64,000 nt of DNA from Bacteroidales bacterium (GTDB taxonomy: Bacteria > Bacteroidota > Bacteroidia > Bacteroidales > FEN-979). The notes below the pieces were generated by a model that made no database searches, had not been told where the DNA came from, and was given only the letters and a program-made list of their open reading frames with translations. Of this stretch, positions 51,975-62,073 are shown in pieces. A program made the position numbers and the translations under genes. The stretch lies in assembly GCA_023229525.1 (NCBI GenBank), contig JALNZC010000005.1:81395-145394 (forward strand). The letters run 5' to 3'. The first letter of the stretch is position 1; each line of letters starts with the position of its first letter.

Positions 51975-54083
51975 ATGCGCCAAATTTTAGTTTTATTAAC
52001 TGTTTCAACCATGTTTTTTCTTAATTCCTGCAAATTGGTTAAAAAGCCGGAAAATCCATTTTTTGGGGTTTACCAAACACCTTTTCAGGTGCCACCTTTT
52101 GATAAAATCGATACATCCTGCTATATGCCGGCATTTCTGGAAGCCATTAAAAAGCACAATACAGAGATTGAGGCTATTGTACAAAATACCAGGACCCCGG
52201 ATTTTGAAAACACCATCCTTGCATTCGATCAATCGGGTAAATTACTGACCCGGGTCAGTAAGGTATTTTATAATCTTAATGAAACAAATACAGATGCTCA
52301 TATGCAGTCTATCGCGCGGCGATTAAGTCCCCTTATGTCGAAACATAATGATGATATATCGTTGAATGAAAAACTATTTTCCCGCATTAAAGCTGTTTAT
52401 GAGAAACGAAAGGAAATGAATCTTGATTCCCAACAGTTGCGTGTTGTTGAAAAATATTACCGTGATTTTGAAAGGCAGGGGGCCAATCTTTCACCGGATC
52501 AAAAGGAAAAATTAAGAAAACTCAATGCCGAATTATCCCTCTTATCGCTGACATTCGGGGAGAACTTACTGGCTGAAACCAATGAAAATTTTTCACTTGT
52601 AATCGAGAATAAAAAGGATCTTGACGGGTTGCCTCAATCTGTCATCGATGGAGCCGCTGAAACAGCAAAGGAAAAGAAACTGAAAGATAAATGGGTGTTC
52701 GGACTTTCAAAACCAAGTATGATCCCCTTTCTGCAATATGACGGCAACCGGGCATTACGTGAAAAAATTTACCGTGGCTATTTCATGCGTGGTGACAATG
52801 GCAATAAAAACGATAATAATTCGACGGTTCATCGGATAGTAAAACTCCGTGTTGAAAAAGCAAAATTGCTTGGATTCAAAAACTATGCAGCGTATATTAT
52901 AGATGACAACATGGCGAAAACACCCGAAAATGTTGATGCTTTCCTCATGAAGCTCTGGAATTCTGCCTTACCTGTTGCTAAAAAGGAGGTGATTGAAATG
53001 CAGAAAATCATTGACCGTGAAGGAGGAAAATTCAAATTGCAACCCTGGGATTGGTGGTATTATGCTGAAATTGTCCGGAAAGAAAAATTTGATCTTAATG
53101 AAAATGAACTCAAACCTTATTTCAGTCTCTCCAATGTTCGGGATGGGATGTTTATGGTTGCGAACAAGCTTTATGGAATATCATTCACGAAACGGACCGA
53201 TCTCCCATTATACCACCCTGATGTTGAAACGTACGAAGTTAAAGAAGCCAATGGCGATCATTTGGGAATTCTTTATCTTGATTATTATCCGCGCGACAGT
53301 AAGAGGGGAGGAGCGTGGTGTACTGATTTCCGTTCAGCCGGTTGGGAAAACGGGAAAAGGATAGCCCCTGTAATGTCCCTGGTCTGTAATTTTACAAAAC
53401 CCACAACAGACATGCCCTCTCTGCTAAGTTGGGATGAAACCACAACCCTCTTTCATGAGTTTGGTCATGCCTTGCATGGATTGTTTACCGAAGGAAAATA
53501 CATCCGTACTGCAGGCGTTGTGCCCCAGGATTATGTTGAATTACCTTCGCAGATCAATGAAAACTGGGCCGGAGAACCTGCAGTTTTAAAAGCATATGCA
53601 AAAAATTATAAGACCGGAGAACCCATTCCTGATAAATTAGTAGAGAAGATCCTGAAAAGCGGTTTGTTTAACCAGGGTTTTGAAACAGTGGAGTATCTTG
53701 CTGCCTCATTATTGGATCTGGATTATCATGAAATGACTGAACCTGAAGATATAAATCCAGAAATTTTTGAAAAAAACGCGATGGATAAAATCGGCCTGAT
53801 CCCGGAAATATTACCGCGTTACCGGTCGACTTATTTTGCTCATATTTTTGATGGAGGATATGCAGCCGGTTACTATGTATACATCTGGGCTGCTGTTCTT
53901 GATGCGGATGCGTTTAATGCTTTTAAAGAGTCAGGGGATATTTACAATAAGGAACTTGCATCGAAATTCAGAAAGTATTGCCTTGCTGAATCCGGCAATG
54001 ATGAAGGTATGGTACAATATAAAAAATTCAGGGGGCAGGAACCATCAGTCGAACCGTTACTAAAGCATCGCGGACTGAAATAA
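51975..54083 (+). CDS. M3-family oligopeptidase/dipeptidyl carboxypeptidase lipoprotein
   Basis: A 702-residue zinc metallopeptidase with a lipoprotein signal (MRQILVLLTVSTMFFLNSC, Cys about 19), so anchored in the envelope. The zinc site is HEFGHALHG (residues about 494-502), with the third ligand Glu in QDYVELPSQINENW about 28 residues later. The C-terminal region GFETVEYLAASLLDLDYH and GGYAAGYYVYIWA fits the dipeptidyl carboxypeptidase (Dcp) type. It would trim peptides in the periplasm. Length matches the family. Confidence 0.94.
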   Translation: MRQILVLLTVSTMFFLNSCKLVKKPENPFFGVYQTPFQVPPFDKIDTSCYMPAFLEAIKKHNTEIEAIVQNTRTPDFENTILAFDQSGKLLTRVSKVFYNLNETNTDAHMQSIARRLSPLMSKHNDDISLNEKLFSRIKAVYEKRKEMNLDSQQLRVVEKYYRDFERQGANLSPDQKEKLRKLNAELSLLSLTFGENLLAETNENFSLVIENKKDLDGLPQSVIDGAAETAKEKKLKDKWVFGLSKPSMIPFLQYDGNRALREKIYRGYFMRGDNGNKNDNNSTVHRIVKLRVEKAKLLGFKNYAAYIIDDNMAKTPENVDAFLMKLWNSALPVAKKEVIEMQKIIDREGGKFKLQPWDWWYYAEIVRKEKFDLNENELKPYFSLSNVRDGMFMVANKLYGISFTKRTDLPLYHPDVETYEVKEANGDHLGILYLDYYPRDSKRGGAWCTDFRSAGWENGKRIAPVMSLVCNFTKPTTDMPSLLSWDETTTLFHEFGHALHGLFTEGKYIRTAGVVPQDYVELPSQINENWAGEPAVLKAYAKNYKTGEPIPDKLVEKILKSGLFNQGFETVEYLAASLLDLDYHEMTEPEDINPEIFEKNAMDKIGLIPEILPRYRSTYFAHIFDGGYAAGYYVYIWAAVLDADAFNAFKESGDIYNKELASKFRKYCLAESGNDEGMVQYKKFRGQEPSVEPLLKHRGLK

Positions 54084-54101
54084 TACAAATTATATTGTTA
54101 T

Positions 54102-56933
54102 TCAATGTACCTTGATGATCTTTTTCGAAACAAATGCTCCTTCCGCTTCCAGTTTCAGATAGTATACGCCATCAGGTAAATCTTCAAAAGCAAATGATAC
54201 CTGTTGCTTTCCCGGGAGAACTGTCTTTCCGGGATATTCTTTGACCGGTTTTCCACGGTTGTCAAACAAGGTAACCCGGAGCAAGGATTTCTTTCCCGCA
54301 ACCACCTCTATCTTTGCTGCATCCTCCACCGGGTTGGGGAAAATGTTTCCCACCTGCAGTGACTGATGACCTCGTGAATCCTGAATACCTGCGGAAGGGT
54401 TAAAGTAAGCGCTGTAGACCCCGTTACCATGCGTGCCAATAGCAATAAATCCGTCTGTCTGGCGGGCATCGATCATATCGATAATCACATTACCAATGGT
54501 TGTAGCTCCTTCTTTCTTCCAGACCGTTGAGTCTCCTTTAAGCTCACGGGTGGAAAACAAACCCGAGGAGGTGCCTGCAAAAATGATTTTTTTACCCTGG
54601 AAATACAACTTTTTTGTGCACCGGACAGATGGACCGGCTCCTGAGCCGTCGGGGAATTCTTCGAGGTTCCCTCCAACAGAAACCCAGGTGGTACCACCAT
54701 CGTTTGAGTGGAAAAGACTTTGCACACCATAATTTGAAAAGGTTACCATGAGGTTATCCGCATTATCCGGATCAATATCGATGAAGGCAACAAAAGCATT
54801 TACCGGAAAGTTATTGCCGGTGATCTCGACGGGGATGGGATTCCCCGTGTTTGCATTATCCAGCCGGTAAACTTTACCAAGATTGGTACCGTAATAAAGC
54901 CGGTTCGCCGGGAATAATGAAACATCCAGATAACTGATTTCGGAGGCGGTGCCCACATCCACGTTATTCAGGTGACTCCATCCCGAATTCCGCAGACTGG
55001 TATCGTAAGCGGCAGCTTTGAGGTTATCTTTTCGCCAGATACTTGTGATCGTAGGCAGGTAGAATGTTTCATGATTGTTCGGAGCCAGTGCAAAATTCTG
55101 ATAAAAAGGAAAAAGGATATTACTGCCCATCACAGGGTCATAATATTTAAGTAAGGTATCGGGGAGTTGCGGGAAGATATCTTTTGTATGCATATTAGCA
55201 TCAAACCGGGAGGTCCAGATATTTCCGCTGTATGCTGAGATGACAGAATATTCCCAATTGGGCGCCACACAGGTCGCAAACCCATCATAGCAAATGTCGA
55301 TGTCAAACCAGAATTCCGAAGGATTGTCGGTAACGGTGTAATACCAGTTGTTATCCTGAAGTCCGCCGAGGATCCAGTCATCGCCGGAAGCCCCATGATC
55401 AATGGCAATGCTGTAAAACTGAGTGGTCGTCAGTTTGTTGTTCAACCTGTTCCAGACCATATGACTGCTGTCAGCCATGCAATTATTGGTAGCATATATC
55501 CCGCCATCATTTGACATGAACATCGTTGATGGGTCCGACGGTAGAAAGGTGATTCCATGCTGATCGGGATGAAGGGTATGGATTGAGTCCATGTCGTAAG
55601 GATATCCTCCGATGAAAGTGTTTGTAAGGCTGTCTACAAAACCGTTCACGGACCGATAAAGGTTCATCCCTCCTAAAAAGACGACATTTTCGTTATCGGG
55701 CTTGACTCCCATGGTAAAACAATACCCCCCATAAACCACGAATGAAAAAGGAAAACTGTTCATGCTCCCGTTACCTCCTCCAGGGATCCCGGTTGTGCGG
55801 TCTTCCCACACGGCGGAATCGGCTGCCATATTCCAGGTCATTTTCCAGAATGTATTGATGGTATTAGTGTAACCATTAAAGGGATTGAGGTCGGGGGATT
55901 GTGATTCCGTGAATACATACATGACTTGTTCATTCGACGGCGCAAGCGCCAACCGGGTCACCCGGTTATCCTGCGGAAAGCCGGCAGGGGTGATCCTGTT
56001 CCAGTTTATCCCATCAGCGGATCTCCAGATGCCTGCCTTACCGGGAGGTTCTACCGACAGACCAAAACTGCTCAGGGCTGCGTACAAGATGCCGTCGGAG
56101 GTTATGGCCAGATCGGTAGCAAAGGATTTATTTTCCAGGTCACCCAATGCAACTTCCCAAGTTGCACCTCCATCTTCCGAGCGCATGATGGCGCCATAAC
56201 AGGCAGCATATACAATGTCTTTATCCATATGGACCGGGTCCGTAACGATCCTCCAGATCCCCTGAAAGATCTCCTGCAGGTTAGCCGGGGATCCGCCCTG
56301 GGTAGCTATCAGCGGTTGCCAGGTCACCCCATTATCGTTGGATTTATAGATCCCGTTGCCGATCCCGACCGTTCTTGCGTTGGTGCTGATATTCCGGTTG
56401 GTCGTGCTGAGCAGTTCACCTGTACCATAATACCAGATATTATGCTTGCCCTGTCTTTTATCCTGTACCAGGCAGGTGGCGCTTTGTTCAGCGTCAGGAG
56501 CTGTGGTTTTATCCCAGTTCTGGCCTTGGTCGGTCGATTTCCACATCCCTCCGGATGCGCTACCGGCTAGGAGATGGTTTCCATCGTCAATATCTGCTGC
56601 AACACAAAGCATACGTCCGCCGATGTTTGTTGGCCCCCTCCAGGTCCATGACTGACCTGCCTCATTGGAATTCAAGGGTAACCTGGAGGTAAAGGCAAGC
56701 TCCCGAGAACGAATCCCAACAGGGATCTTTCCTGTTTGAGGATCCCTGAGTTTCATGAACTGGTAATTAGCCTGCATGGCCAACAAACCAGGTTTTGACA
56801 TTTTTTTCTGTTCCATTCCGGATCGTGAAACATTTTTTACCTTACCCGGTAAAAAAGAGTCCTGATTGAACAGGCAACAAATTGCCAGTTCGATGGCTCC
56901 TACAAAAATCACAGAGAAGTAAAACTTTTTCAT
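54102..56933 (-). CDS. T9SS-exported BNR/sortilin-like beta-propeller protein
   Basis: A 943-residue secreted protein. N-terminal signal (MKKFYFSVIFVGAIELAICC), then repeated propeller blades with Asp-box-like motifs (WRGPTNIGGRML, GMWKSTDQGQNW, IYKSNDNGVTW, IMRSEDGGATW, IWRSADGINW, LFHSNDGGTTW), typical of VPS10/glycosidase-like proteins without an obvious enzyme site. The C-terminus is a classical T9SS domain: NIFPNPVEDAAKIEV...GVYYLKLEAEGAFVSKKIIKVH. Unlike the 11-30 kb cluster, it keeps the PNP motif. Monocistronic and convergent with the M3 peptidase. Confidence 0.88.
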   Translation of the reverse strand: MKKFYFSVIFVGAIELAICCLFNQDSFLPGKVKNVSRSGMEQKKMSKPGLLAMQANYQFMKLRDPQTGKIPVGIRSRELAFTSRLPLNSNEAGQSWTWRGPTNIGGRMLCVAADIDDGNHLLAGSASGGMWKSTDQGQNWDKTTAPDAEQSATCLVQDKRQGKHNIWYYGTGELLSTTNRNISTNARTVGIGNGIYKSNDNGVTWQPLIATQGGSPANLQEIFQGIWRIVTDPVHMDKDIVYAACYGAIMRSEDGGATWEVALGDLENKSFATDLAITSDGILYAALSSFGLSVEPPGKAGIWRSADGINWNRITPAGFPQDNRVTRLALAPSNEQVMYVFTESQSPDLNPFNGYTNTINTFWKMTWNMAADSAVWEDRTTGIPGGGNGSMNSFPFSFVVYGGYCFTMGVKPDNENVVFLGGMNLYRSVNGFVDSLTNTFIGGYPYDMDSIHTLHPDQHGITFLPSDPSTMFMSNDGGIYATNNCMADSSHMVWNRLNNKLTTTQFYSIAIDHGASGDDWILGGLQDNNWYYTVTDNPSEFWFDIDICYDGFATCVAPNWEYSVISAYSGNIWTSRFDANMHTKDIFPQLPDTLLKYYDPVMGSNILFPFYQNFALAPNNHETFYLPTITSIWRKDNLKAAAYDTSLRNSGWSHLNNVDVGTASEISYLDVSLFPANRLYYGTNLGKVYRLDNANTGNPIPVEITGNNFPVNAFVAFIDIDPDNADNLMVTFSNYGVQSLFHSNDGGTTWVSVGGNLEEFPDGSGAGPSVRCTKKLYFQGKKIIFAGTSSGLFSTRELKGDSTVWKKEGATTIGNVIIDMIDARQTDGFIAIGTHGNGVYSAYFNPSAGIQDSRGHQSLQVGNIFPNPVEDAAKIEVVAGKKSLLRVTLFDNRGKPVKEYPGKTVLPGKQQVSFAFEDLPDGVYYLKLEAEGAFVSKKIIKVH

Positions 56934-57099
56934 ACGGCAAATTTTGTCTGATAATCCCTTTCAGGTGGAGTTAAAACTACGACAAAACAGATTCAAAGTC
57001 AAGAAAAACTTTTTTCTTTTATTATGGATACTGTACGTCAAGATAGGTCAGTACAATTTTACAGGATTTTTTTCTTATTTTTACTTTAAAATTCTGGAA

Positions 57100-57414
57100 A
57101 TGATGGACTCCAATAAACATTATTTACTTTTTTATGATGTGGTTGAAGGCTACGTCGAAAAGCGCGTTCCTTTCCGAAATGCGCACCTTACCTATGCAAA
57201 CAAGGCTGTTGAGAGTGGGGAACTCATCCTGGGTGGCGCCCTGGCCAATCCGGTCGATGGAGCAATCCTGCTTTTCAAGGGGACGTCACCGGCTGTAGCT
57301 GAGAAATTCGCGGAAGCGGATCCTTATGTTCAGAATGGTCTGGTGAAGAAATGGCACGTTCGGGAATGGACAACTGTAGTAGGAAAAGATGCAGCCAATT
57401 CCCTTTTTCCTTGA
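57100..57414 (+). CDS. YciI-family protein
   Basis: A 104-residue protein starting at one of the adjacent ATGs at 57100/57103 (MMDSNKHYLLFYDVVEGYVEKRVPF). The frame upstream, from 56944, encodes AT-rich sequence unrelated to the family and overlaps the T9SS gene's promoter area. The YciI ferredoxin-like fold is shown by LTYANKAVESGELILGGALANPVDGAILLFKG and AEADPYVQNGLVKKWHVREW, with the conserved His and Asp (VPFRNAHLTYA; DPYVQNGL). Members are small dehydration-like or unknown enzymes. Confidence 0.85.
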   Translation: MMDSNKHYLLFYDVVEGYVEKRVPFRNAHLTYANKAVESGELILGGALANPVDGAILLFKGTSPAVAEKFAEADPYVQNGLVKKWHVREWTTVVGKDAANSLFP

Positions 57415-57419
57415 TTCAG

Positions 57420-57450
57420 TTTGATATGTTTCAAAAATAACGTATATTTC
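57420..57450 (+). promoter_or_regulatory. Candidate promoter of cfa
   Basis: TTTG at 57420-57423, 19 bases, then TATATTTC at 57443-57450 (last base differs from TAnnTTTG). Spacing fits; leader about 12 bases before the ATG at 57468. Confidence 0.5.
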
Positions 57451-57467
57451 GTAAAATGTTCTAAGCC

Positions 57468-58586
57468 ATGAAGAACACTTACAAAAAAACAGCCGAAGAA
57501 ATTTTAACCCATGCGGATGTGAAGATCAACGGCAACCGCCCATGGGATATACAGGTTTACAATGATAAATTTTATGAACGTGCAGTTGCTGAAGGTGAAT
57601 TGGGTATGGGCGAATCTTATATGGATGGCTGGTGGGATGCCGAACAGATTGACGAAATGATCTGTCGTATCTTAAGAGCGCATTATGAAAAAAGAATTCC
57701 GCGAAAATTATCCGTTTTAACAGGAATCTTTTTAGCAAAGATCTTCAATATGCAATCAAAGCGGAGAGCAACCATCATTGCGGAAAAGCACTACGATCTG
57801 GGGAATGATCTTTTCCAGCATATGCTCGATGAACGGATGAATTACAGTTGTGCTTATTGGAAAGGGGCAGAAAGTCTGAAGGAAGCACAGGAAAAAAAAC
57901 TTGACCTGATTTGCAATAAACTTTATCTCCAGCCCGGAATGCGTATCCTGGATATCGGTTGCGGATGGGGCGCCTTCGGAAAATATGCAGCAGAAAAATA
58001 TAAGGCCGAAGTCGTCGGGATCACCGTCTCAAAGCAACAAGTGGATCTAGGCCGGAAACTATGCGAAGGTCTTCCTGTGGAGTTCCGGCTTATGGATTAT
58101 CGCAATATCCATGAAAAGTTTGACAGGATCGTCAGTGTCGGAATGATTGAACATGTTGGCAACAAGAATTACCGGACATTTTTTAAAGTTGCCAATAAGT
58201 GTCTGCATGATAATGGTCTGTTTCTTCTGCAGACCATTGGAAGCATCCAGTCATTAACTAAAATTAATCCCTGGACAGATAAGTACATTTTCCCTAACGG
58301 ATTACTTCCGTCCGTTGCACAGCTCGGTAAAGCTGTTGAAAACCTGTTCATCATAGAGGACTGGCATAATTTCGGGGCTGATTATGATAAGACATTGATG
58401 GTATGGTATCATAACTTTGAGAAAAACTGGGAAAGGATAAAGCATAAGTATCCCGGCCGTTTTTACAAAATGTGGAAATATTACCTGCTCTCAAGTGCCG
58501 GTTCATTCAGGGCAAGGAGTATCCAACTCTGGCAGGTCGTATTGTCTAAAACCGGAGTATTGGAAGGATATCAATCGGTGAGGTGA
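57468..58586 (+). CDS. cfa: Cyclopropane-fatty-acyl-phospholipid synthase
   Basis: A 372-residue SAM-dependent enzyme that adds a methylene bridge to unsaturated phospholipid chains in the membrane. Seen: NGNRPWDIQVYNDKFYERAVAEGELGMGESYMDGWWD, HYDLGNDLFQHMLDERMNYSCAYW, the SAM motif ILDIGCGWGAFGKYAAEKY, GITVSKQQ, and SVGMIEHVGNKNYRTFF, ending near LLSSAGSFRARSIQLWQVVLSKTGV (these are given as landmarks). The C-terminus conserves the family's catalytic Glu/His/Cys region. Length is normal. A promoter with correct spacing lies just upstream. Confidence 0.95.
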   Translation: MKNTYKKTAEEILTHADVKINGNRPWDIQVYNDKFYERAVAEGELGMGESYMDGWWDAEQIDEMICRILRAHYEKRIPRKLSVLTGIFLAKIFNMQSKRRATIIAEKHYDLGNDLFQHMLDERMNYSCAYWKGAESLKEAQEKKLDLICNKLYLQPGMRILDIGCGWGAFGKYAAEKYKAEVVGITVSKQQVDLGRKLCEGLPVEFRLMDYRNIHEKFDRIVSVGMIEHVGNKNYRTFFKVANKCLHDNGLFLLQTIGSIQSLTKINPWTDKYIFPNGLLPSVAQLGKAVENLFIIEDWHNFGADYDKTLMVWYHNFEKNWERIKHKYPGRFYKMWKYYLLSSAGSFRARSIQLWQVVLSKTGVLEGYQSVR

Positions 58587-58662
58587 ATAATGGCCGGTTT
58601 CGGGCTTGCCCGGGAAATCATAAAAAACTTCTTTTAAAAGTACACACTGTGGGTTAATTACA

Positions 58663-59358
58663 TTATGTAGTAATTGCAAAGTCAACCGCTGCATTTGCAT
58701 GAATTTCAAGCGTGTCGAACAATGGAATAGAGGTATCTTTCTGATTGACAAGCAAAGGAATTTCGGTGCAACCGAGAATGATGCCTTCAGCACCCTGTGC
58801 CGCTAATTTGTTCATGATGTCGAGGAATTGCATTCTGGCTTCGGAAGTAAATTTTCCCTGGATAAATTCACCAAGAAAGATTTTTTGAATATTTTCACGT
58901 TGTGTATTGGAGGGAACAATAACATCAATTCCAAATTTTTCTTTCAAACGGTTTTTATAAAAGGGCATTTCCATGGTAGGCTTCGTACCGAGAAGACCAA
59001 CTTTTTGAATATTATTTTCTTTGATCTTTGATGCGGTTGCATCAGCAATATGGATCAAAGGAATTGAAATTTTCTTTGAAATTTGTTCTGCAAACATATG
59101 AAGCGTATTAGCACATATCAATATGCAGTCAGCTCCGGCATTTTCAATTTTTATTGCAGTTTCGGTTAAGAATTTCTCCATTCCGTCATAGTCCTGACTC
59201 CCCATCCTGCTGCTTATTTCAAAAAAGTCAACAGAGAACATGATAATTTTTGCAGAATGTTTATGGCCGGAAGATTCAGAAATATTTTTATTTATTATCT
59301 TGTAATATTCAACGGTTGATTCCCAACCGGTACCACCTAACAGTCCTATTGTTTTCAT
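58663..59358 (-). CDS. Aspartate/glutamate racemase family protein
   Basis: A 231-residue cofactor-independent racemase. Start at the ATG at 59358 (MKTIGLLGGTGWEST); the frame upstream adds only AT-rich sequence. The two catalytic Cys are visible: ILICANTLHMF near residue 83 and EGIILGCTEIPLLV near 196, with GGTGWEST (phosphate-like loop), SRMGSQDYDGM and PLIHIADATA. This is the YgeA/RacX-like branch. It could make D-Asp or D-Glu for the wall or free D-amino acids. An AraC-type regulator remnant is divergent from it. Confidence 0.9.
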   Translation of the reverse strand: MKTIGLLGGTGWESTVEYYKIINKNISESSGHKHSAKIIMFSVDFFEISSRMGSQDYDGMEKFLTETAIKIENAGADCILICANTLHMFAEQISKKISIPLIHIADATASKIKENNIQKVGLLGTKPTMEMPFYKNRLKEKFGIDVIVPSNTQRENIQKIFLGEFIQGKFTSEARMQFLDIMNKLAAQGAEGIILGCTEIPLLVNQKDTSIPLFDTLEIHANAAVDFAITT

Positions 59359-59452
59359 GTCTTTGATTGAAGTGTTATAGGTATTACAACAATTCAAATT
59401 TACGAAAAATTATCATGCGAAGCACTAAACCGCTACTTTAGCCAGTGATTAA

Positions 59453-59803
59453 TGGCAACACCAATTGCAGAAGCTTGATAAAAGAAAGTCGGGATATAAA
59501 CCCTTTTCAATTCAGGTCAGGAACATAGTTTTAAATATGCGTTGTCCGGAGTTACCGATTTTTGAACAAGTTGCCGTTCACTTTCCTTCAAGCAACAGGT
59601 CAATCCAGCGTAAACTAACGGATGAAGGTCTGTCTTTCCGGAAAATTACAGATGATATAAAAAATGAATTGTCCGGGTATTTGTCAAAAGGAAACAAGAT
59701 GAAAATACAGGATATTGCTTACATTCTTGGCTATTCTGATCTGAGTGCCTATTTGCACGCAGTCAAAAAGTGGAGAACAGAATTTCAGTCGGTGGAAAAA
59801 TGA
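59453..59803 (+). pseudogene. AraC-type regulator remnant
   Basis: 116 codons from an open frame without its N-terminal half. It has GYKPFSIQVRNIVLNM, FEQVAVHFPSSNRSIQRKLTDEGLSF, then IQDIAYILGYSDLSAYLHAVKKW, the two helix-turn-helix units of an AraC/XylS DNA-binding domain. The first in-frame start candidates are TTG 59465 or ATG 59537. The sensory domain is missing, and it lies divergent to the racemase gene, which is often regulated by such proteins. A truncated but translated form is possible. Confidence 0.65.
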
Positions 59804-59862
59804 AGTTCTTCAAATCTCTAAGGTCTACCACTGTTTTATGTGATATGGAAATAATGCAGACC

Positions 59863-61941
59863 TCATTTTGAAAGCGGAATTCCGAATGTTACCTTTGTTC
59901 CGCTCGCCTCACCAATGGCATTTTTCAGGTCGAATATTTCAAGCCGGATCTTTTCTTTCATTTTCCGGTTCAGATTGGCCAGCCTTTCACGGGTCAACGA
60001 TGTGGCCATGCTTTTGTGTTCAGGGTCTTTTAAGATCCTGATCTCGTGTGCTTTCTGCCTGCCGATCCCGTTATCTTCCACCTCGAAAATGAGCACATGA
60101 TCTTTTAAGCTGAAACTGATATCAATATGGCCGGGGGTTTCCCTGTGCTTGATACCATGCTCAATGGCATTTTCGATAAAGGGTTGTGCCAGCATCGGCG
60201 GGATCTTCAGGGTATCGGTATCGATCTCATCGGCAATATGGATACTGTAATCAAATTTACCGGAAAACCTTACTTTTTGCAATTCAAGGTAGTTTTCGAT
60301 CGTACTGATCTCCTTTTCGAGTACCACATATTCCTCTACCGAATTATCCAGGATATTTCGTACAAGCATGGCAAATTTTGACAGATAGATGCTGGCTTTA
60401 TCCGGTTTTTCGGTCAGGATAAAATTCTGGATGTTGGTCAGTGAATTGAAGATGAAGTGTGGATTCATTTGCGAGCGCAGAAGTTTTTGTTCGAGGATCA
60501 AAGCTTTCTGATCCGACCTGAACCTTTTCCGTTGGATCCAGACCACAAAAACCAGAAATGCAATCAGCGCCACACCGCCAAGGCCGGCAAATAAAATCCT
60601 CGTCTGGTTCATCCTTAGTCGCCGGAGTTCATTATCTCTGACCAATCCGGCGATTTCCTGCCTTTTTAATACATCTTTATGATCCTCCTCAAGCCCGATA
60701 ACCTGCCTGGTCAGTTCATCCTGCATCTGTAAACTCATTCCTTCTTCCAGTTTTTTCTGATATAACAATGCATTTTTTAAATCACCTGTCAACTCAAACA
60801 GCCGGACCAGATTTCTGAAGATTATAACCTGTTGCGATCGCAATTGCGTGACTCCCGCGAGTCTGAAAGTAGGATTGGGTTCATCTATTTGGTCAATTCT
60901 GAAAAGGAAAGTATCACTATAGTTCAACGCCTGAAAGAAATTCTTTTCAGCGCTCCGGAAACGGCCTTTGTCCAGTTCAATTCGGCCGAGTATTGATAAG
61001 GCTCCGGCAGTGATGTCGTAACGGTTTATTCTTTTTAACAGCACTATCCCTGATTTGGCATAATCATAACCTCTGTCGGGATTTTTCCAAAAAAAATAAA
61101 ATTGATAACCCAGATTCGCGCACATTAATCCTTCCAGGAAATTCCTGATATTGGTATCTGCAATCGCTCTTGCTTGTTCAAGTGCTTTAAGGTAATAATC
61201 CAATGCCATGGAGTCACCTTCAGCCTGATAAAAGCATCCAAAAGCATTATAAACATTGGCTAACCATGCTTCGACAGGCGCCCATTTATAATCCGCATGA
61301 GGCTTTAAATAATAATCAAGCACAATATTATTGTACCTGATGGTGCTATCCATCATTTTCTTTACCTCTCCGGAAGTAAACGGATCAATTGGTTCCAGGG
61401 TCTGCAATTTATAGTAATAAGGACAACCAAGTGTAAAATAGACCACTATTGCAGCTGAAGTATCGTGGAGAGTCAGAAAATTCCTTGCAGCACGATTATA
61501 ATAATCAAACATCTTTTCAGTATTGCGCACATACTGATTTATCGAACCTAACTGGTAGAGAAGATCACCGATCTCTTTTGCAGGTTCGAAAGGCTCGAGC
61601 AGTCGCAATGCAGAAAGATAGTTCGTCAGGGCATTTTTTATATCAGACTTAAAGAAATAGCTGTTGCCGAGGTTGAAGGTGGCAATTCCTTTTCCCCGGG
61701 GATAGTTCAATTTTTTTGATAAACAAAGGGCCTCCGTGGCAAAACGGAAACCAGAATCGAAACTGCGGGGGGCAAGATTAAGGGAGAGTTGATTCAATAA
61801 ATCAACTTTACGAGCGTTTTTGGAGTTCTTAAGAAGTACAAACAGGCTGTCGACCGTTTTCTGCCGTGTAATACCCGGGATCTGACCGGTAGAGGGTAAT
61901 TGCAGGCCGAAGAGAAGAATAAGGTAAATGGTGTTTTTCAT
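59863..61941 (-). CDS. TPR-type sensor histidine kinase (LytS-like)
   Basis: A 692-residue sensor kinase. Signal peptide (1-19), TPR-like helical repeats at about 35-390, one membrane helix at about 440-465 (ILFAGLGGVALIAFLVFVVWI by position), coiled coil, then His_kinase (about 485-560) with SQMNPHFIFNSLTNIQNFIL, His about 495, and a HATPase (N box NAIEHGIKHR, G boxes VEDNGIGRQKA). It is the partner of the LytTR regulator upstream (about 130 bases, with a word repeat between). Such TPR-His_kinase/LytTR pairs are a Bacteroidota speciality; the signal is unknown. Confidence 0.93.
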   Translation of the reverse strand: MKNTIYLILLFGLQLPSTGQIPGITRQKTVDSLFVLLKNSKNARKVDLLNQLSLNLAPRSFDSGFRFATEALCLSKKLNYPRGKGIATFNLGNSYFFKSDIKNALTNYLSALRLLEPFEPAKEIGDLLYQLGSINQYVRNTEKMFDYYNRAARNFLTLHDTSAAIVVYFTLGCPYYYKLQTLEPIDPFTSGEVKKMMDSTIRYNNIVLDYYLKPHADYKWAPVEAWLANVYNAFGCFYQAEGDSMALDYYLKALEQARAIADTNIRNFLEGLMCANLGYQFYFFWKNPDRGYDYAKSGIVLLKRINRYDITAGALSILGRIELDKGRFRSAEKNFFQALNYSDTFLFRIDQIDEPNPTFRLAGVTQLRSQQVIIFRNLVRLFELTGDLKNALLYQKKLEEGMSLQMQDELTRQVIGLEEDHKDVLKRQEIAGLVRDNELRRLRMNQTRILFAGLGGVALIAFLVFVVWIQRKRFRSDQKALILEQKLLRSQMNPHFIFNSLTNIQNFILTEKPDKASIYLSKFAMLVRNILDNSVEEYVVLEKEISTIENYLELQKVRFSGKFDYSIHIADEIDTDTLKIPPMLAQPFIENAIEHGIKHRETPGHIDISFSLKDHVLIFEVEDNGIGRQKAHEIRILKDPEHKSMATSLTRERLANLNRKMKEKIRLEIFDLKNAIGEASGTKVTFGIPLSK

Positions 61942-61965
61942 ATTGCCCAGATCAGATTGCGGTAA

Positions 61966-62069
61966 GCAGTTAGAAGTCTGCAGTTTGCAGATCGCAGTTC
62001 CCAGTCTGCAGTTCGCATATTCCGGTTTGCAAGATTGACTGCCGACTTCCGACTGCCGACTGTTGACTC
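61966..62069. repeat. Word repeat (CAGTCTGCAGTT / GACTGCCGACT)
   Basis: Degenerate repetition of CAGTTTGCAG, CAGTTCCCAGTCTG, GCAGTTCGCA and later GACTGCCGACTTCCGACTGCCGACTG. It fills the spacer between the LytTR regulator and the kinase, which are on the same strand. Non-coding. Confidence 0.7.
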
Positions 62070-62073
62070 TCTT

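Noticed and set aside
56944..57099. A 52-residue N-terminal extension of the YciI protein
   Set aside because: Sequence is Phe/Lys/Tyr-rich, unrelated to the family, and the YciI fold begins at 57100.
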